From Otis tarda (lineage: Eukaryota > Chordata > Aves > Otidiformes > Otididae): 64,000 nucleotides of DNA. Of this stretch, positions 23,332 through 36,158 are shown piece by piece (within the stretch, counting starts at the first letter, position 1; the number at the start of each line of letters is the position of its first letter). The stretch lies in NCBI GenBank assembly GCA_026413225.1, contig CM048552.1:133747053-133811052 (forward strand), written 5' to 3'. Under the pieces are notes generated by a model. It did not search any database. It was not told the origin of the DNA and saw only the letters and a program-made list of their open reading frames with translations. The position numbers were made by a program, and so were the translations under genes.

Positions 23332-23997
23332 AATAAAAGAATTATAGAATAGTTAGTGTTAGAAGGGACCTTTAAAGGTCATCTAGTCCAACCCCCTTGC
23401 AAGGAGCAGGGACATCTCCAGCCAGATCAGGTTACTCAGAGCCCTGTCCAACATGGCCTTAAATATTTCCAGGGATGGGGCATCCACCACCTCTCTGGGC
23501 AACCTGTTCCAGTGTTCCACCACCCTCAGTGTAAAAAAAAAAAATCCTTCTATAAAGTCTGAATCTGCTTCCTTCTATTTTGAAACCATTACTTCTTGTC
23601 CTATCACAACAGGCCCTGCTAAAGAGTTTCTCCCCGTCTTTCCTGTAGGCCCCCTTTAGGTACTGGAAGACCTCTATAAGGTCTCCCTGGAGCCTTCTCT
23701 TCTCCAAGCTGAAGAGCCCCAACTCTCTCAGCCTGTCCTCATAGGAGAGGTGCTCCAGCCCTCCGATCCTCTTCGTGTCCTTCTCTGGACCCTCTCCAAC
23801 TGGTCCATGTGCTTCTGATGTTGGGGGCTCCAGAGCTGGATGCGGTACTGCAGGTGGGGTCCCATGAGAGCAGAGTAGAGGGGAAGAATCTCCTCCCTTA
23901 ACCTGCTGGCCATGCTCTTGATGCAGCCCAGGATGCAGTTGGCTTTCTGGGCTCCAACCACACATTGCCAGCTCATGTTCCAGCACTCCCAAGTCTT
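23332..23997 (-). mobile_element. Degraded CR1 LINE 3' half, minus strand
   Basis: Complement of the CR1 tail (eroded to GAATTATAGAATAG) at the left, then the 3' UTR and the last about 190 codons of ORF2 broken by indels. One deletion of about 20 bases lies near 23,975 compared with the copy at 1398-2311. The match ends abruptly near 23,997. There are more mismatches than in the young copies, so this insertion is older. Confidence 0.93.
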
Positions 23998-26455
23998 TAG
24001 AATGCCTCCCTAGGGGTGTCTGCATGCTGCAAGGCTCCTTCTCTACCTGTCCCTCCTGACCCTCTTCCTTGGGTCCAGGTCCATCTCTTTAAACATCCCC
24101 TACATTTCTGTTAGCTTTTGTCTTCTTTCTTCATCAGCATATTGAGAAAAGAACTTGAATATTCAAACTAAACTTTCTGAGAAATTAAAAATTATCTCAT
24201 AAAGAGAAAAAAAAAGACTGTCATTGAAAAATAAAATGAGATTAATGTGAAGGGGGGATATGAAGACTTTGAGTGGCTTTTGGAAATTCAAACATACAGG
24301 AGCAGCCTGCAGTAGGCTTTAAACAAAAATACATCAGTGTGATGCATATGAAATAGATCACACACATGACACTCACTTCTGATGCAAGCGAAGTGCACAT
24401 CACCTAGCCACTGAGTGAGTTGTGCTTTCCTACCTAAGTCATCCCCGAAAAAAATAGAGAGAAATTAATTATTCTAAGTATGAAAGATTAGCATTAATCC
24501 TGTGTAATTCTAATTCTGGAATGAATCAGTAAAAGGAATTAAATTATTTTTGCACATAATTGCATGGATTTAATGCAATTACATAGTAAAGTTGACAATT
24601 TTCACTTCAGTTGTTGTTCTTTAAAATGATTGTGTGTGTTTCTCTAATTCTTTGGAGGGCAGGAAAAAGAAATACTTGGAAATGGAGACTACTTGACATC
24701 ATACTTTTGGAAAAGAGTTGCACAAGCTTCTGCAAGTTCAACAAATGTATTGTGTACAGGACAGAAAGATCTATAAGATTCTGGAAGGAAAGAATCCTTC
24801 ATTCCTGTTCTGCGGAACTTGGCTTCAAGTTTGAACATTTTGATCTTATTCTTTACTTTTCTCTTTTCTTCTTTGATCGTGAGCCACAGACAGATGTGCC
24901 TGCATTCCTTGCAGAAGCCCAGTAGTTGCCACCCAGATCAGGAGTGAACCCAACTCCAAGTGTTGCTGCAAAGGTTTGAAATAACAGGCACCGCTGGCAA
25001 AGCTGCCCTGGCCAGCTGGTGTCATGTGGGGCAACCTTTCATCACATCTTGCACATTAAACCAACTGATTTGTGTTGGCAAATGGAAAAAATTAGTTCTC
25101 TGACTGCCAAAAAGTCTGGTGTAATGTTTCCATGTTCCTGGGTAGAGCTGCTAGGCAGTGTTTCAGTGGCATGTTCTTTAAATTGGCTACCAGCCCTTAC
25201 TGCTGCTGACTAGTTCCTGGAGAAAGGGCAACACTTGGGATGGACTCTTTGGACTGGATTTTCCAACTTGCTGGGGGGCTGGCACCAAAAGAAGCTGATG
25301 TCAGCCATGAAAAGAACTTTAATACCTTCCCACCATTCCTAACTTCTTGGCTCTACTCAAGCTGCAGTTTTGCACTCCATCTTCAGTGTCAATAAGGCGG
25401 TTTGTGAAACTATGCTGTAATCCAAATCCCTGAAGTGACAGTGAGAATCTGCTGGAGACTTAACCTTCAAATAGCTGCACAAGAAGAAGCTGGAGATTTA
25501 GCTTACAACTTCTGTACAATTTGTTCTTCAATGTTTTCTAGACATTAAAAAAGCCCAAAATCCTAGAAAAAAACCTTGAAAATTGACATAGCCAAAAATC
25601 TGTGCAGCGACTTCCCAAGATATCTCTTACTTTGTGGTTAAAATGTGAATTAAAAGGGAAATATCTCAACCTGGAAACAAGTTTTACATCCCCAAAAATG
25701 ACAGAATTAAAGGTATCATGTCAGGGCCATGCTACAAAAATCTGCAACCACATTGAATGCTGTTTCCTGTTCTGTTCAAATGCCAGTGCAAAAATATCAC
25801 TGGTATTGCTGTAAGTAAGCAAGTAAGTTTAGGTTAGTAGTTAACCTAAAGCTCACCCTTCAGAAAAAGCCTATAAAGCCGATGATCTAATTTGGTGATA
25901 AGTAGGTGCTGCTCTGTCTTTAATGTAAAGACATACTGAAAAACCTGTGAAGGGTTTATGATTTTAACATCAGGCTCAGAGTTTTAAAGATCTCAGCCAA
26001 AATTTCTTGTTCTCTAGCAGCTGAAATAATTATTTTAACATTTTGCTTTTATTATTTATCTTGCCGTTGGTGGTCTAGTGACAATGGCTGGGAGCTGGAG
26101 GGTGGGGAAAGGGGGAAGGCACAATGCTCTGTGCAATGTAACAACATAAGGAAGACAGTTATTGTTTCTGTGCTATCTGTATGTATGAAGTGTTGAAAAG
26201 CCATAGTGTAACAGCTATTTCAGCATCCTTTAAAACATAGATGGCATTATGGGAAGATCTCTCTGCGTAAGAAATTTATGACATTCCTTGGCACTCTTTG
26301 ACTGGAAATCAGAGATTAAAAGGATTTTGTGGATTCACAAGCAGATCAGAAAGATTATTCTTGCTTAACATTCCATAGTTTATAGTACTTAGAGATTTTT
26401 TTCATCTTTTAACTCAGTCTAAATTTCCATTAACTCCTCCTATGTATAACATTTA
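23998..26455. other. Unique noncoding DNA
   Basis: AT-rich, no gene and no repeat recognised. The 104-codon frame at 24,611-24,925 shows no domain. Confidence 0.5.
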
Positions 26456-27060
26456 TTCTTGTGAATCATCTAATTTTAATGCTAGGGGAGATGAGTCTGT
26501 TGGATGTTTACTCAGGTTTACAGAATTAATCAATTCATTGTTTTTCTACAGTACTTTGGCTGGCAATATGCTTAGGCATTCTTCATTGCCTAAGCAGTCT
26601 TGACTGAAGTTTCTGCCTTATGACAGTGGGGAAATGGCAAGAAATATTATGCTTCAGTAGGTAATATTGTCCTGTAGTCCAAATTTTGAGACAAACCTTA
26701 AAAAAGATATTTTGCAAGCTGTACAAAGTGAGGACTAACTGTGCTTTATTGCTAACTACATGATGCGTTAAATAGCTAATGCATCTTAGTGGAATGGAAA
26801 AGACTGGTGTGTTTTAGATGTGCCTGTTTATTGACAGCATTTGTTAAAGTCATGTGCATTAGTGCTAATGTGTTTTTTTCTTGTCGTCTATTCAGTTAAC
26901 TATCACTTCGAAATATACTTAATTCAAAGGGAAAATGCACTCAAAATAGTTTGCTAGAGGATGGGATGGCTTAGAATTAATTTAATAAAGGGAGCCATTT
27001 ATTAATTGCTTGTACAGAATCAGAATGACTTTTTTCATATATAGGATTTTACTTTTAACA
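26456..27060. promoter_or_regulatory. Candidate noncoding regulatory element
   Basis: Long AT-rich unique stretch without stop-poor frames or repeats. It has many homeodomain- and forkhead-like words (ATTAATCAATTCATTG near 26,525; TTTATTGACAG near 26,827; TTAGTGCTAATGTG near 26,858; ATTAATTTAATAAAG near 26,976). The inference rests on composition only. Confidence 0.2.
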
Positions 27061-28514
27061 TTAGATAAAGCTCAAGATATTATTAACAGTTATCAGTTAC
27101 CCAATAGGAAGAGACACAAAGGGCTGCATGCTTTTGTGAATTCACAATGGTAGATATGTGTGAGTATGCCCTTTGGTTTGATTTTGACTGCTACCAGTCC
27201 TCTAGAAAAAGCAATCAAACAAAATCTTTCCAATGCATAAAGAATATTTTAAAATCTTCTCCATAAAATTAGAGTAGCACAACACATTGGATGGACACAG
27301 CTCTAATAGACATTGCCAACGCAAAGAGGGTACCCTGGGTACATACTGACTAAATGCAACATAGTTTTCCTACTGGTTAAAGTGGATAAAAAACTGAAAG
27401 CAAAATAGAAATTTCCAACCTCCAAAACATCTTTAGGTGGCATTGAAAGAGAGTTGTAGAATGGCAGAAGTTTGGTAAGTGTCTGAGGATATGGAACAGT
27501 TCTAGATATCCTGGTCTAGATTCAGCAGAGCGCATCCTCTTGTACAGTGTATGGCTCAAGAGACTGGGGGAAAGGCAGGTGTTGGTAGGTCTTCAGATGT
27601 CTAAAAGCCTGGGCTAGACAGCCAATGCCTTAAATTCTATTTATTTCCCGTAAAGGTGTAGGTAGGCAGTCATTGACCTTTTCAGAGGTCCTGCCACACC
27701 AACTTCCAGTTGGTGTCAATGGATGCTCACTTTCTACACATCTCTGAAAATAATTTGGATGATTCTCAGCCTCTTTAAGCATAAAATTCTTAAGAAAATG
27801 CACACCTGAACAGTCAATTAGAGATATTTAACAGTGACCTATGCAGAAGTCACTGTTTTACCAGCTGTTCCTATAAAATGCCTGATCTACTTTGGTGCCA
27901 AATTGACTATCGTTTGTGTAATTAGTTTGCGAATGTTCCTTTCTGTATCATTAAACATCCTCTCTGGTCTTCAAATAGAGTACTAAGAGGCGAGTCAAAT
28001 TCAACTTGTCAGCAAAGAAGCCCAGTTAACACGATTATCTCTGTCCCACAGAGACTGATGATCTTGCAGCTTGTTTCTGTAGCTTCCATCTAGCTCTGCT
28101 CCGCTGGGATAGCTGCTTTATATAACCACGTGAAACTCCAGCAGTTGCTCCTCACCTGGACTGAGCTTCAAATTTGTTGTGTTGTAAAAAACATAAACAA
28201 GATTTCTGGGCACATCAGCTGTTAGAAAGTGCAACGGTTAGGCAATAAAAGGTATTGCAGTTCCTACTATACATACCTTTCTTTTACCTTTTCACCATCA
28301 TGAAAGTGACAAGGGTCAACTCGTTTGTTACATGGTGTATACCTCTTGACCCAAACTCCCTGTTCCGAGCTCGACTCTACTTAGACTTTTGATTTGCTAT
28401 CAACATTGACAACTTATTACTAGCTTTGTTAAGAATATGCCTTGAGGCTTTACTAAGAGTATGTTTTTCCTTCGATCTTGTGCATACTTACTACATTGTA
28501 GCACTTTCCATTTC
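27061..28514. other. Unique noncoding DNA
   Basis: No gene or repeat recognised between the AT-rich block and the solo LTR. Confidence 0.5.
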
Positions 28515-28519
28515 CTGTG
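28515..28519. repeat. Target-site duplication of the solo LTR (left copy)
   Basis: CTGTG immediately before the LTR. The same five bases follow the other end at 29672-29676. Confidence 0.8.
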
Positions 28520-29671
28520 TGTCCTAGTTCAGCCCTGATCAGGACCAGACTACGCAGTCTCTCTCTCACTCCCCCCACCCTCCGAGAGAACAGGGAGAGA
28601 AAATATAAGGAAAAACAGCTCGAGGTTTGAGATAAGGACAGGGAGAAATCCTTAAAGTTACCGTCACGGGCAAAACAGACTCGACTTGGGGAAAACTATT
28701 CATTTATTACTACAAACAGCAGGATAATGAGACAGGGAACAAGATAACCTCCATCCACCCCTCCCTCTTCCCAAGCTTAACTTTATCTCTACTACCTTCC
28801 CCCCCCCCCCGAGTGGCACAGGGGGGAAGAGGGAATGGGGGTTGCAGTCAGTTCATCTCATCATACGTTGTTTCACGCCGCTGCTTCATGGTCGGGGGAA
28901 GAACTCCTCACATTCCTCCCCTGCTCCATTGTGGGGTCCCTCCCACGGGCCACAGTCCTTCGTGGAACTGCTCCGGCGTGGGTCATCTCTTCCACGGAGT
29001 ACAGTCTCTCCAGAACAGCTGTCCCAGCGGGCCCTCCATGGGCCACAGCCGCCTTCAGGCATCCACCTCCCCCGGTACGGGGTCCTTCACGGGCTCCAAG
29101 TGGATCTCTGCTCCTCCGTGGACCTCCATGGGCTGCAGGGGGACAACCTGCTCCACCATGGTCGTCACCACAGGCTGCAGGGGAATCTTGGCCAGGAGCC
29201 GCATTACTCCTCCCCTCCTTCTGAACTGACCTTGGCGTCTGCAGCCGTTCCTCACTCACAACAGGGTGGTAGATGTCTCTCAGGATCTTTTTACATCTTA
29301 TTCACTTCTCATCTCCTCTCCACTTCTTGCAGCCGGGCCGGGCCGAGTCGGGCCCAGTCGGCCGCCTGGCAAGAGGCCAGAGGGTGAGGCCTGCAAGGCC
29401 CAGGAGGCCTGCGCCTCCCCCTCTGCGCCTCTGCCCCCGCTCAGCTTCTTCACATCTTCTCTTCTCTCTTTTTTTCTCTGTTTTCCCCTTCTTAAATACG
29501 TTATCGCAGAGGCGTTATCACGGGACATTCTGCTACCAATCCGCTCGACCTTGGCCAGCAGCAGGTCTGCCCTAGGCCTGGCCGAGTCCACAGAACAAAG
29601 GGGAGCGACTTCTAGCAGTTTCCTGCAGAAGCTACCACCTTAGGCCCCCCCTCACTAACAAAACCATGACA
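28520..29671 (-). mobile_element. Solo LTR of an ERVK-type endogenous retrovirus, minus strand
   Basis: 1152 bases with TG…CA ends, flanked by the 5-bp duplication CTGTG. It matches, as reverse complement, the two LTRs of the provirus at 50,169-52,766 from end to end with a modest number of differences. The poly(A) signal appears as TTTATT at 28,703-28,708, and the TATA-like box is on the minus strand near 29,491-29,500. A C11 run at about 28,800-28,811 is the complement of the G run near the LTR's 3' part. Solo LTRs arise by recombination between the two LTRs of a provirus, which removes the interior. Open frames seen here on both strands are side effects of GC-rich sequence. Confidence 0.95.
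28703..28708 (-). promoter_or_regulatory. LTR poly(A) signal (solo LTR)
   Basis: AATAAA on the minus strand, about 185 bases before the LTR's 3' end, the same position as in the two proviral LTRs. Confidence 0.75.
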
Positions 29672-29676
29672 CTGTG
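29672..29676. repeat. Target-site duplication of the solo LTR (right copy)
   Basis: CTGTG, identical to 28515-28519. Confidence 0.8.
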
Positions 29677-30079
29677 ATAGACAGCAGTGTAATGGTGTGA
29701 ATGGTGAACATCTATCACAGGAACTTTTCCTCTTCTTGTGCTATTTTGTCATATGACAATAGGGTTCAGAGCAAAATTTTTGTTCATTGTATTCTTCCCA
29801 TTTTCCTGCACAGATGTGAGTCCAGGCACCACCTCAGTGCACCTTCTTTAGCAGAAATTTGAGTTTTGAGTGTCACATACAAATTAAACAGAGGGGTGAG
29901 ACATTTGTAAACAAAGAATAGGGAAGGAAGGTTTGCACTTAATGCACTGAATTTTCAGAGCACTGCAAATAGCTGTATCTGAACTGTGCTAATGCTTATA
30001 ACGAGCACCTTAACAATATTAAGAAGTAATTTCAATATTAATCTCTTTGTTAAAAGGTAGTGGTATTTAAAGAGTGAAT
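29677..30079. other. Unique noncoding DNA
   Basis: AT-rich, nothing recognised. Confidence 0.5.
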
Positions 30080-30330
30080 ACTGTATGCTGTGATAGCGAT
30101 AAACCTGAGTCTCACTGTGCTCCTTGCCAATTGCATAAATCATGTAGCAGCAGTTATGTCAAAGGTTCAAGGTACGTCGGCATTAATGAATGCATGGTGG
30201 CGTCTTACACTAATTAATTTGTCTTGTCAGATTATGACAAAGTACTTTCCAATGAAAGTTGCCAAGTCACAACCCCTGATAAGCAACCAGACAGCAATTA
30301 ACAAGATACTTCAATAATTTTACTGTAATT
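30080..30330. promoter_or_regulatory. Candidate noncoding regulatory element
   Basis: A compact stretch unusually rich in developmental transcription-factor-like words: AATTGCATAAATCATG near 30,129 (POU/homeobox type), GGTTCAAGGT near 30,164 (nuclear-receptor half-site type), CATTAATGAATGCATGG near 30,180, CACTAATTAATTTG near 30,207, TTATGACAAAG near 30,233 (TCF/SOX type) and CAGCAATTAACAAG near 30,291. No repeat or coding signal. It is the best such candidate in the window by eye, but conservation is untested. Confidence 0.3.
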
Positions 30331-31179
30331 CCTTATCTGTGACTTCAATGTAAAAGCCTGGAGTATTAGAATACACTAGCCAAGGTAGAAGAAAAATGGA
30401 CTTTGAAACCAGTTAGGGACATCTTAACAATTCTTAAATTAAAAAAAAAATCATAAATAAAAAAGGGTAGTAAATTTTGTAAAATATCTTACTTTTCAAA
30501 CAGTGACTGTCCTGGTGCAAGGAAAAAAATAAAACAATAGATCTGGCAAATGTATCTGAAACTCCAAATATTGAGGACAGAAAAAAAGAAATGTATCTTT
30601 CTTTACTGTGTACGTCATCACCTGTTTCTTTGACTTGGTGATACTAAGAAATCACAAGCATTATTTGCTGGAGCTCTTTCATATATATGTCCAATATTTT
30701 CTGTCTCATTATTTTCCTTCCAGAACTTCTGGTCTGGAAAGTCAATGGTATTCATCTCATGCTTTTACCTGGAAGGATATTCTTGGAGAATGAAATATGA
30801 TTATTCTGAAGTTCAGATACAGAAGCACGCCACTCTGCCTTCATTTCCATGTCCTTATCCTATTCTTCACTATTCATGCTATTTTCCTACAGACAGTTTT
30901 TCCACTTTTGTGTACAATTACTTTTTTTTTTTAAAGAAAATTTGCAGCTTATTTTTAAAGGGAGCACAGAAGATTTGCTTCTTATCAGCTTCCGGCACAG
31001 ACCACAAAGAACTGATCTGCAGAAGCTGCTGCTGACCCTGTATTTCCAAACAACACATGGTCCAGTAGCCATAGGGAGCTCTTCATAATGCTAGCACATA
31101 AATCAATATGTTAAATTTAAAGATTGACCAGATGTCAAAACAAATATTAAGATATGAGCCCCCAAGGCTCCCTGCACTA
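30331..31179. other. Unique noncoding DNA
   Basis: AT-rich with A/T runs near 30,440-30,450 and 30,920-30,935. No gene. Confidence 0.5.
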
Positions 31180-31450
31180 ATGCAGTTCAGCATTGGCCAG
31201 ATATTTCACAGCATCCTATGGGTAATAAAAAGGCAGGGAGTAAAGCAGGATATTAACACAAATGCTTCGAGCACAAACCGCTCAGGCCAATGAGGCTAAT
31301 TATCCTGCATCATCTACATTTTATTTGATGAGAGGTAGATGGAATTTGAAGTTGAAAATAAGCTTATTTTTTTCACCTTTTAATTAAAATATCCCCCCAG
31401 AGACAATTACCTGCACTGTGTCAGAGTAACGATATTATATCAAACCAGAG
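31180..31450. promoter_or_regulatory. Candidate noncoding regulatory element
   Basis: Unique stretch with GGCCAATGAGGCTAATTATC near 31,283, a TTTTAATTAAAATAT palindrome-like block near 31,378 and GACAATTACCTG near 31,403. Not coding and not a known repeat. Inferred from composition only. Confidence 0.25.
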
Positions 31451-34400
31451 CCATCTCAGTCTTTACAGCCCTTTCGCTGCACTGTTACTGACGTGATTGC
31501 AGTCAAGATTCCTGTCCTCCAAAGGATCAGAAATGACTACCCAAGTATATTGTTATTCAAGGAAGCCCTTGCAAATGCGCTCAACTTGCAGCCACCTCTG
31601 GGATCCACAATGTGTTTAAAATGCAGAAAATTCTTATGATGGGGAAGTGGGGAAAGGTAATTTTTTCCCTAACTAACTGAGACCTAAAAAGACAGAGCTA
31701 GAAAAAATTGCAATTTGCATGAATGAGGGCCAGGTTATGCCCAGACCACCCCAGAAGGTGACGCACGGCTAAGGTGAGGTGTCTGCAGCCCTATGCCAGA
31801 TCTCATTCTCTGGCTGGTCCTGTGTTGGGTTGCTGAGCTCTGGGTTGGGTTGCTCCCCTTCCAGAGTTCCCAAGGCTAGGTCAGATCCCAGTGTCTCAGG
31901 TAGCTCCATACGACTCCATAGGGGCATACAACCCTGAGGGCCTCTACGGATGTGGCTGACCTGTAACTGGCTGTGAAGTACACCCGCAGGCTCATGTTTA
32001 CACCGTGGCAGCTTTAAAATGTGTGCAGCAAGCTTGTGCCTGTGCGGCTGGCAAGTTGCTAGCTTGGGTCATCCACTTTGTACTGCGCTGCCTCTTGAAG
32101 GCTGAAAACGTTTCAAACGGGGCATGCTCAGAAGAAGACTCCTGCACTGCTCTCTGTGAAAGTGCCCACAACGTGGAAAGATATGTAAAAAAAAGCATTC
32201 AAAAGAGTGAACGTTCAAATCATTATATGCTTAGAAAGACATCTGAATGACTTCTCTCCTTAGGGACTGATAGTATCCATCCAGTGAGTTTCAACACATG
32301 AGGATATGTTCTGACAGGAGTTTTGCATGTTTATGTTGTATAAAAATGCTTATGCAATTTCTATTGGCCATGCTTTTCTATTTGTTTTAGTTTCAGATTT
32401 GGAAAAAAAAATATAATAAGATAGTGCTGTCGTCTCCCTTCAAAGATATGTATAACGTGTTCATCATACACAGCTGACATCTCCAGAACAGAGTAATTGC
32501 AACTGATTTTCTACCCCTGAATCAACGCTTTAAAACCAGTGGTTGCCTGCGATTGCTGTTACCATCTGACAGTTACATGTGCACTGTGTCTATAATTTTT
32601 CTGACTTAAAGTAGCCAGAGGCATAGCAACAGTGCACAGATGTGAGTGTGCTGAAGGAGAATAGGATGAGAAAATAATATAGGAGAGTGCAGATGCCCGT
32701 TCCCATTTTCCTCCTATGTTAAGACACCTTGCCTGATGTGTCATTATTATCAGCAACACTGCAGAGGCAGTCTGCTCTGAAAAGTGTTCTGGATTTTCTT
32801 CCAGTTGCCCTGTCACATTCAACAATTTTGTTAGCCAGACAGCAGGCTCTACGTTTTGCAGCCACTTGGCAAATAGCTCCCAGCATCACAAGCAGCTCTG
32901 AGCACAGAGCAACCCTGGGAGTTTCAAATCATTTGTGCTGTTGTCCTCTCTAGCTGGTCACCCAGCCCAGTCCAGGTGGCAGGCCCTCTCCTGCAAGCTG
33001 ATGCTGGGTGAGGGTAAATGTTGCAGTGGCTCCATGCGGCAGCGGTGGGAAATTCCCCACTCATGGGCAGCACAGCTTACCCCAGGCTGGCATGGTGCTG
33101 GGCGGGTCTCTCAGCTGCTGGGGAGGGATGTGCTTACTCCTCTTTCCGTGCCTCTCGCATCGAGGTGATGGAGAGAGGGAAGAGCCACTAGACCCAGGAA
33201 ATTGCTTAATGTATTTGAACTTCCTTTTGTTCATAGCCACCTTACTTTTCATTCACGTCTCCAAATTGACTGGTAGATGCCCAGCATGTCAATGGAAAAG
33301 ACCAGTATCAAAAATAAGCAAATAATCATTTAAAGGCTGCATATGCATCAAAATAAACTAAAAATGCATTAACAGTATGATTATTAGAAAAAAATTGAGG
33401 TTTTCTCTCCCAAAGCTACTGCCAGAGTCTGTTTTACTCATGAGACACAGTCCACTATGCTATGGCGGCTGATACTGCTTATCTCCAAGATGCCAGAGGC
33501 TGTCAGTTATTTTCCAGGCTGGGTTACATACAGCAGTATGCCATGGCACCAAAAATAATCTGAAAACTTCCATTCATCAACAAAGAATATCAGATGTTGC
33601 TTACACCAGCAGGGACTGCAAATGTTTTATCAAGTTATTTCTTTTTCAGGCATGAGCAAGCCTATGAAATGAAAGGTAAATTGAGTTTGTTCAAAGCATT
33701 GTCCAAACCAAGGAATCTAACACACACAGCTGTTCTGCATAAGAGGTTTAGATCTTTGCCGCTTTGAGAAAACAGATATATACTAACCAGAGCCACATTT
33801 CAAATCTTTTTTGTTAGGAGAAACTTATAGACTTAAATTAGTGAAAAGAACAAAGTAATGACTTAGGAAATAGGAGTAATTTACAAATAAGTTGCATGGA
33901 AAGTCAGATAAAGGGGAGAAAAGGCATAACAGCAGCAAATGATCAGGTATCAAAGTAAATGGGCTTTGTGTGCTGAAAGGCAAACAAGTGCCCAAAGCTA
34001 TCACATCAGTTGAATTTTATGGCTGTACAAACTCTGCATTTCCCTGCCAGAATTTCACAGCAAAGAGATCTTATATTTTAAGGTGCAATGCTGACTTGAC
34101 CACAGACTTCACAAAAGGATTGTTGCAGGCTCAGGTTTTTAAAGGAAACGTTTGAGTAAAGCAAATCCACACACTGGAGAGGAGCTCTTGTACCTTCACC
34201 CAAGATCACAGCTCAGTCATAAACAATCCCGAACATCTTATTTTTCTTTCTTCTTCTTTTTACTCATCTCTTCTTTTTTTTTTCTAGTTGTCCTTTTGCC
34301 ACCAATGTGTATTTTTTTTTCTTCAGAGGATCTCCATCTCACTTTGATGTGCTCCACTGAAACTGGTGCAAGACACATTTATGTAGCTACAAGCTTAGGC

Positions 34401-35984
34401 TGCGATGCTGCCTCTAACCTGACCCTGTTGTCTGACTCAGCCCAGCTTCTCTGAGGGGCTTCTGTGACTCCTGCTTGGAGAGGATGGAGGGCTGTCACAG
34501 GGGGCTGAGAAGTGCTGCAAGATGGTCTTACAAAGGGGCGTTTCAGCAGAGAGCACAAAACGTGGTTGAGGAAGTTCCCATTAAATCCTCAGTCCATTTA
34601 CCAAAGCAACTGTGGTTTCTATCATGCAGCTAGGGAAAGAATTACAAGTAATGTCTCTCTTGTTGTTTATCTCCTTTCAGGACATTTTAGAGACATTAAA
34701 ATTCAACATAACAAGTGCTCTGTGGACTCTCAGTCTTTGCTGACTCTTGTTTTAGCAGGTATTCTATCAGGAAACCTACATGAGATTTCTCACTGCTTAT
34801 TTTTTTTTAAAGCATATCACTAAAGCATATTTCTTATGTATTTTCTCTTTTCCAAGATGCCAACAGAATAACTTGCTCAGTCTTTACTCCCAGTATGCTA
34901 ATAGCACTTACACTGGCACCCCAGACAGCAATTTTTCACAAGTACATTAACTTTAGATCAATGTAAGTTTATGGGCATATTTTCTCTGCAGCAGATCTTT
35001 CATTATGCTTAGATAGAAGGATGCCCCTGTGGATAGGCCATGAGATTGGATGTCAGTAGAGTTGGTCAGTCCATTCTCCTTCTCTAGTCCTTGAGTGAAT
35101 GTTATTTCCAGGCTACCTGCCCTGCAGACATCTAACCACCTGGTTTATTCCCAGCTTAGCTTGTTACATGATATTGTGACAAAACACTTGATTTCTCTGT
35201 GGTACAAATCCTTTCTGAAGCCTTACATCTTTAGAAAACTGAAATCTGAATGTTGAGTCTCAAGTGTTTATTTCCTTACAGAACTCGTTGGTCATTTCTT
35301 TCCCCTGCCTGTTGTGACTCTAAAGCCCGTTGCAGTAGCGGTTCTGCCAAATCAGCCTCGATTGCCTTTGCAGGCTCTTACACCTCCTCTGGTGTAGTTC
35401 TTCTGTTCTGTGTAGATTAGTCAAATACTAACGGAGACGAGAAGGAATGGGGCACGATTTCTCTAGAAATTCAGAGGATGAAGCTGAAGTGGAAGAGGGA
35501 ACCACTTAGGAGACACAGATGGTCCATCTGTGACACAGATGGTTAAAATGGACTACATTCAATGGGGTCCTGCATGTAAGCCACTTGTTCAGACTGCAGC
35601 TGCCTTTCTCTGTAACACACCCCTTTATGCCCAGATAGTAATGCAACGCACGTCTGTGGTGTTTTGCATTGGCTTGCACAAGCAAGGAAGATGTTCTCAA
35701 GTAGCTTTATGCAGAGACCATGAAAAGTATTTCTTACACATATAGACATCCCCATAACTACAAGTAGGCAAACACAGCGTATTTAGCACATAGTGCGTGG
35801 TACTCTTCAATGTCTTCTGCATGAAGGGTATCACACCACCTTCGTACATTTAGAAGCATACTGGGCAAAGAGGCAGGAGAACTGACTGCTACACCCAGAA
35901 CTAATGTTTCCCAAAACTGAAGCCACAAGAGCCATGGCTCTTGGCTATGGCTCAGTCCACCACCTTGTACCGTAGATTTTATTT
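31451..35984. other. Unique noncoding DNA
   Basis: No gene recognised. A small near-palindrome, CACAGATGG-T-CCATCTGTG, lies at 35,514-35,532 and is followed by a direct copy of CACAGATGG at 35,534-35,542. Pyrimidine runs occur near 34,235-34,320. Open frames up to about 105 codons have no family resemblance. Confidence 0.5.
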
Positions 35985-36158
35985 CTGAGGACTCCAGAAG
36001 GTTGTAGGTTCTCCATCCTTGGCAGTTTTCAAGGCTTCACTGGAGTAAGCTCTGAGCAGCCTTGTCTGACCTGAGAGCTGGCCTTGCTTTGGTCAGGGGG
36101 TTGGTGGCAGAGACCTCCTGAGATTGCTCTCAGCCTAAACGACTGTCACTCTGTGACT
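35985..36158 (+). mobile_element. Ancient CR1 3' end relic
   Basis: Diverged but in order: the segment corresponding to 'catccctgga…ttcaaggccaggctgga' of young CR1 copies appears as CATCCTTGGCAGTTTTCAAG with a CACTGGAG continuation. It is followed by CTCTGAGCAGCC, TCAGGGGGTTGGTGGCAGA, GACCTCCTGAG and a tail ACTCTGTGACT that corresponds to ATTCTATGATT. This collinear match marks an old CR1 subfamily copy. Confidence 0.8.

Noticed and set aside
35514..35542. CACAGATGG palindrome with a direct repeat as a mobile-element end
   Set aside because: The partner end, target duplication and any larger element are missing. It is a small local duplication.
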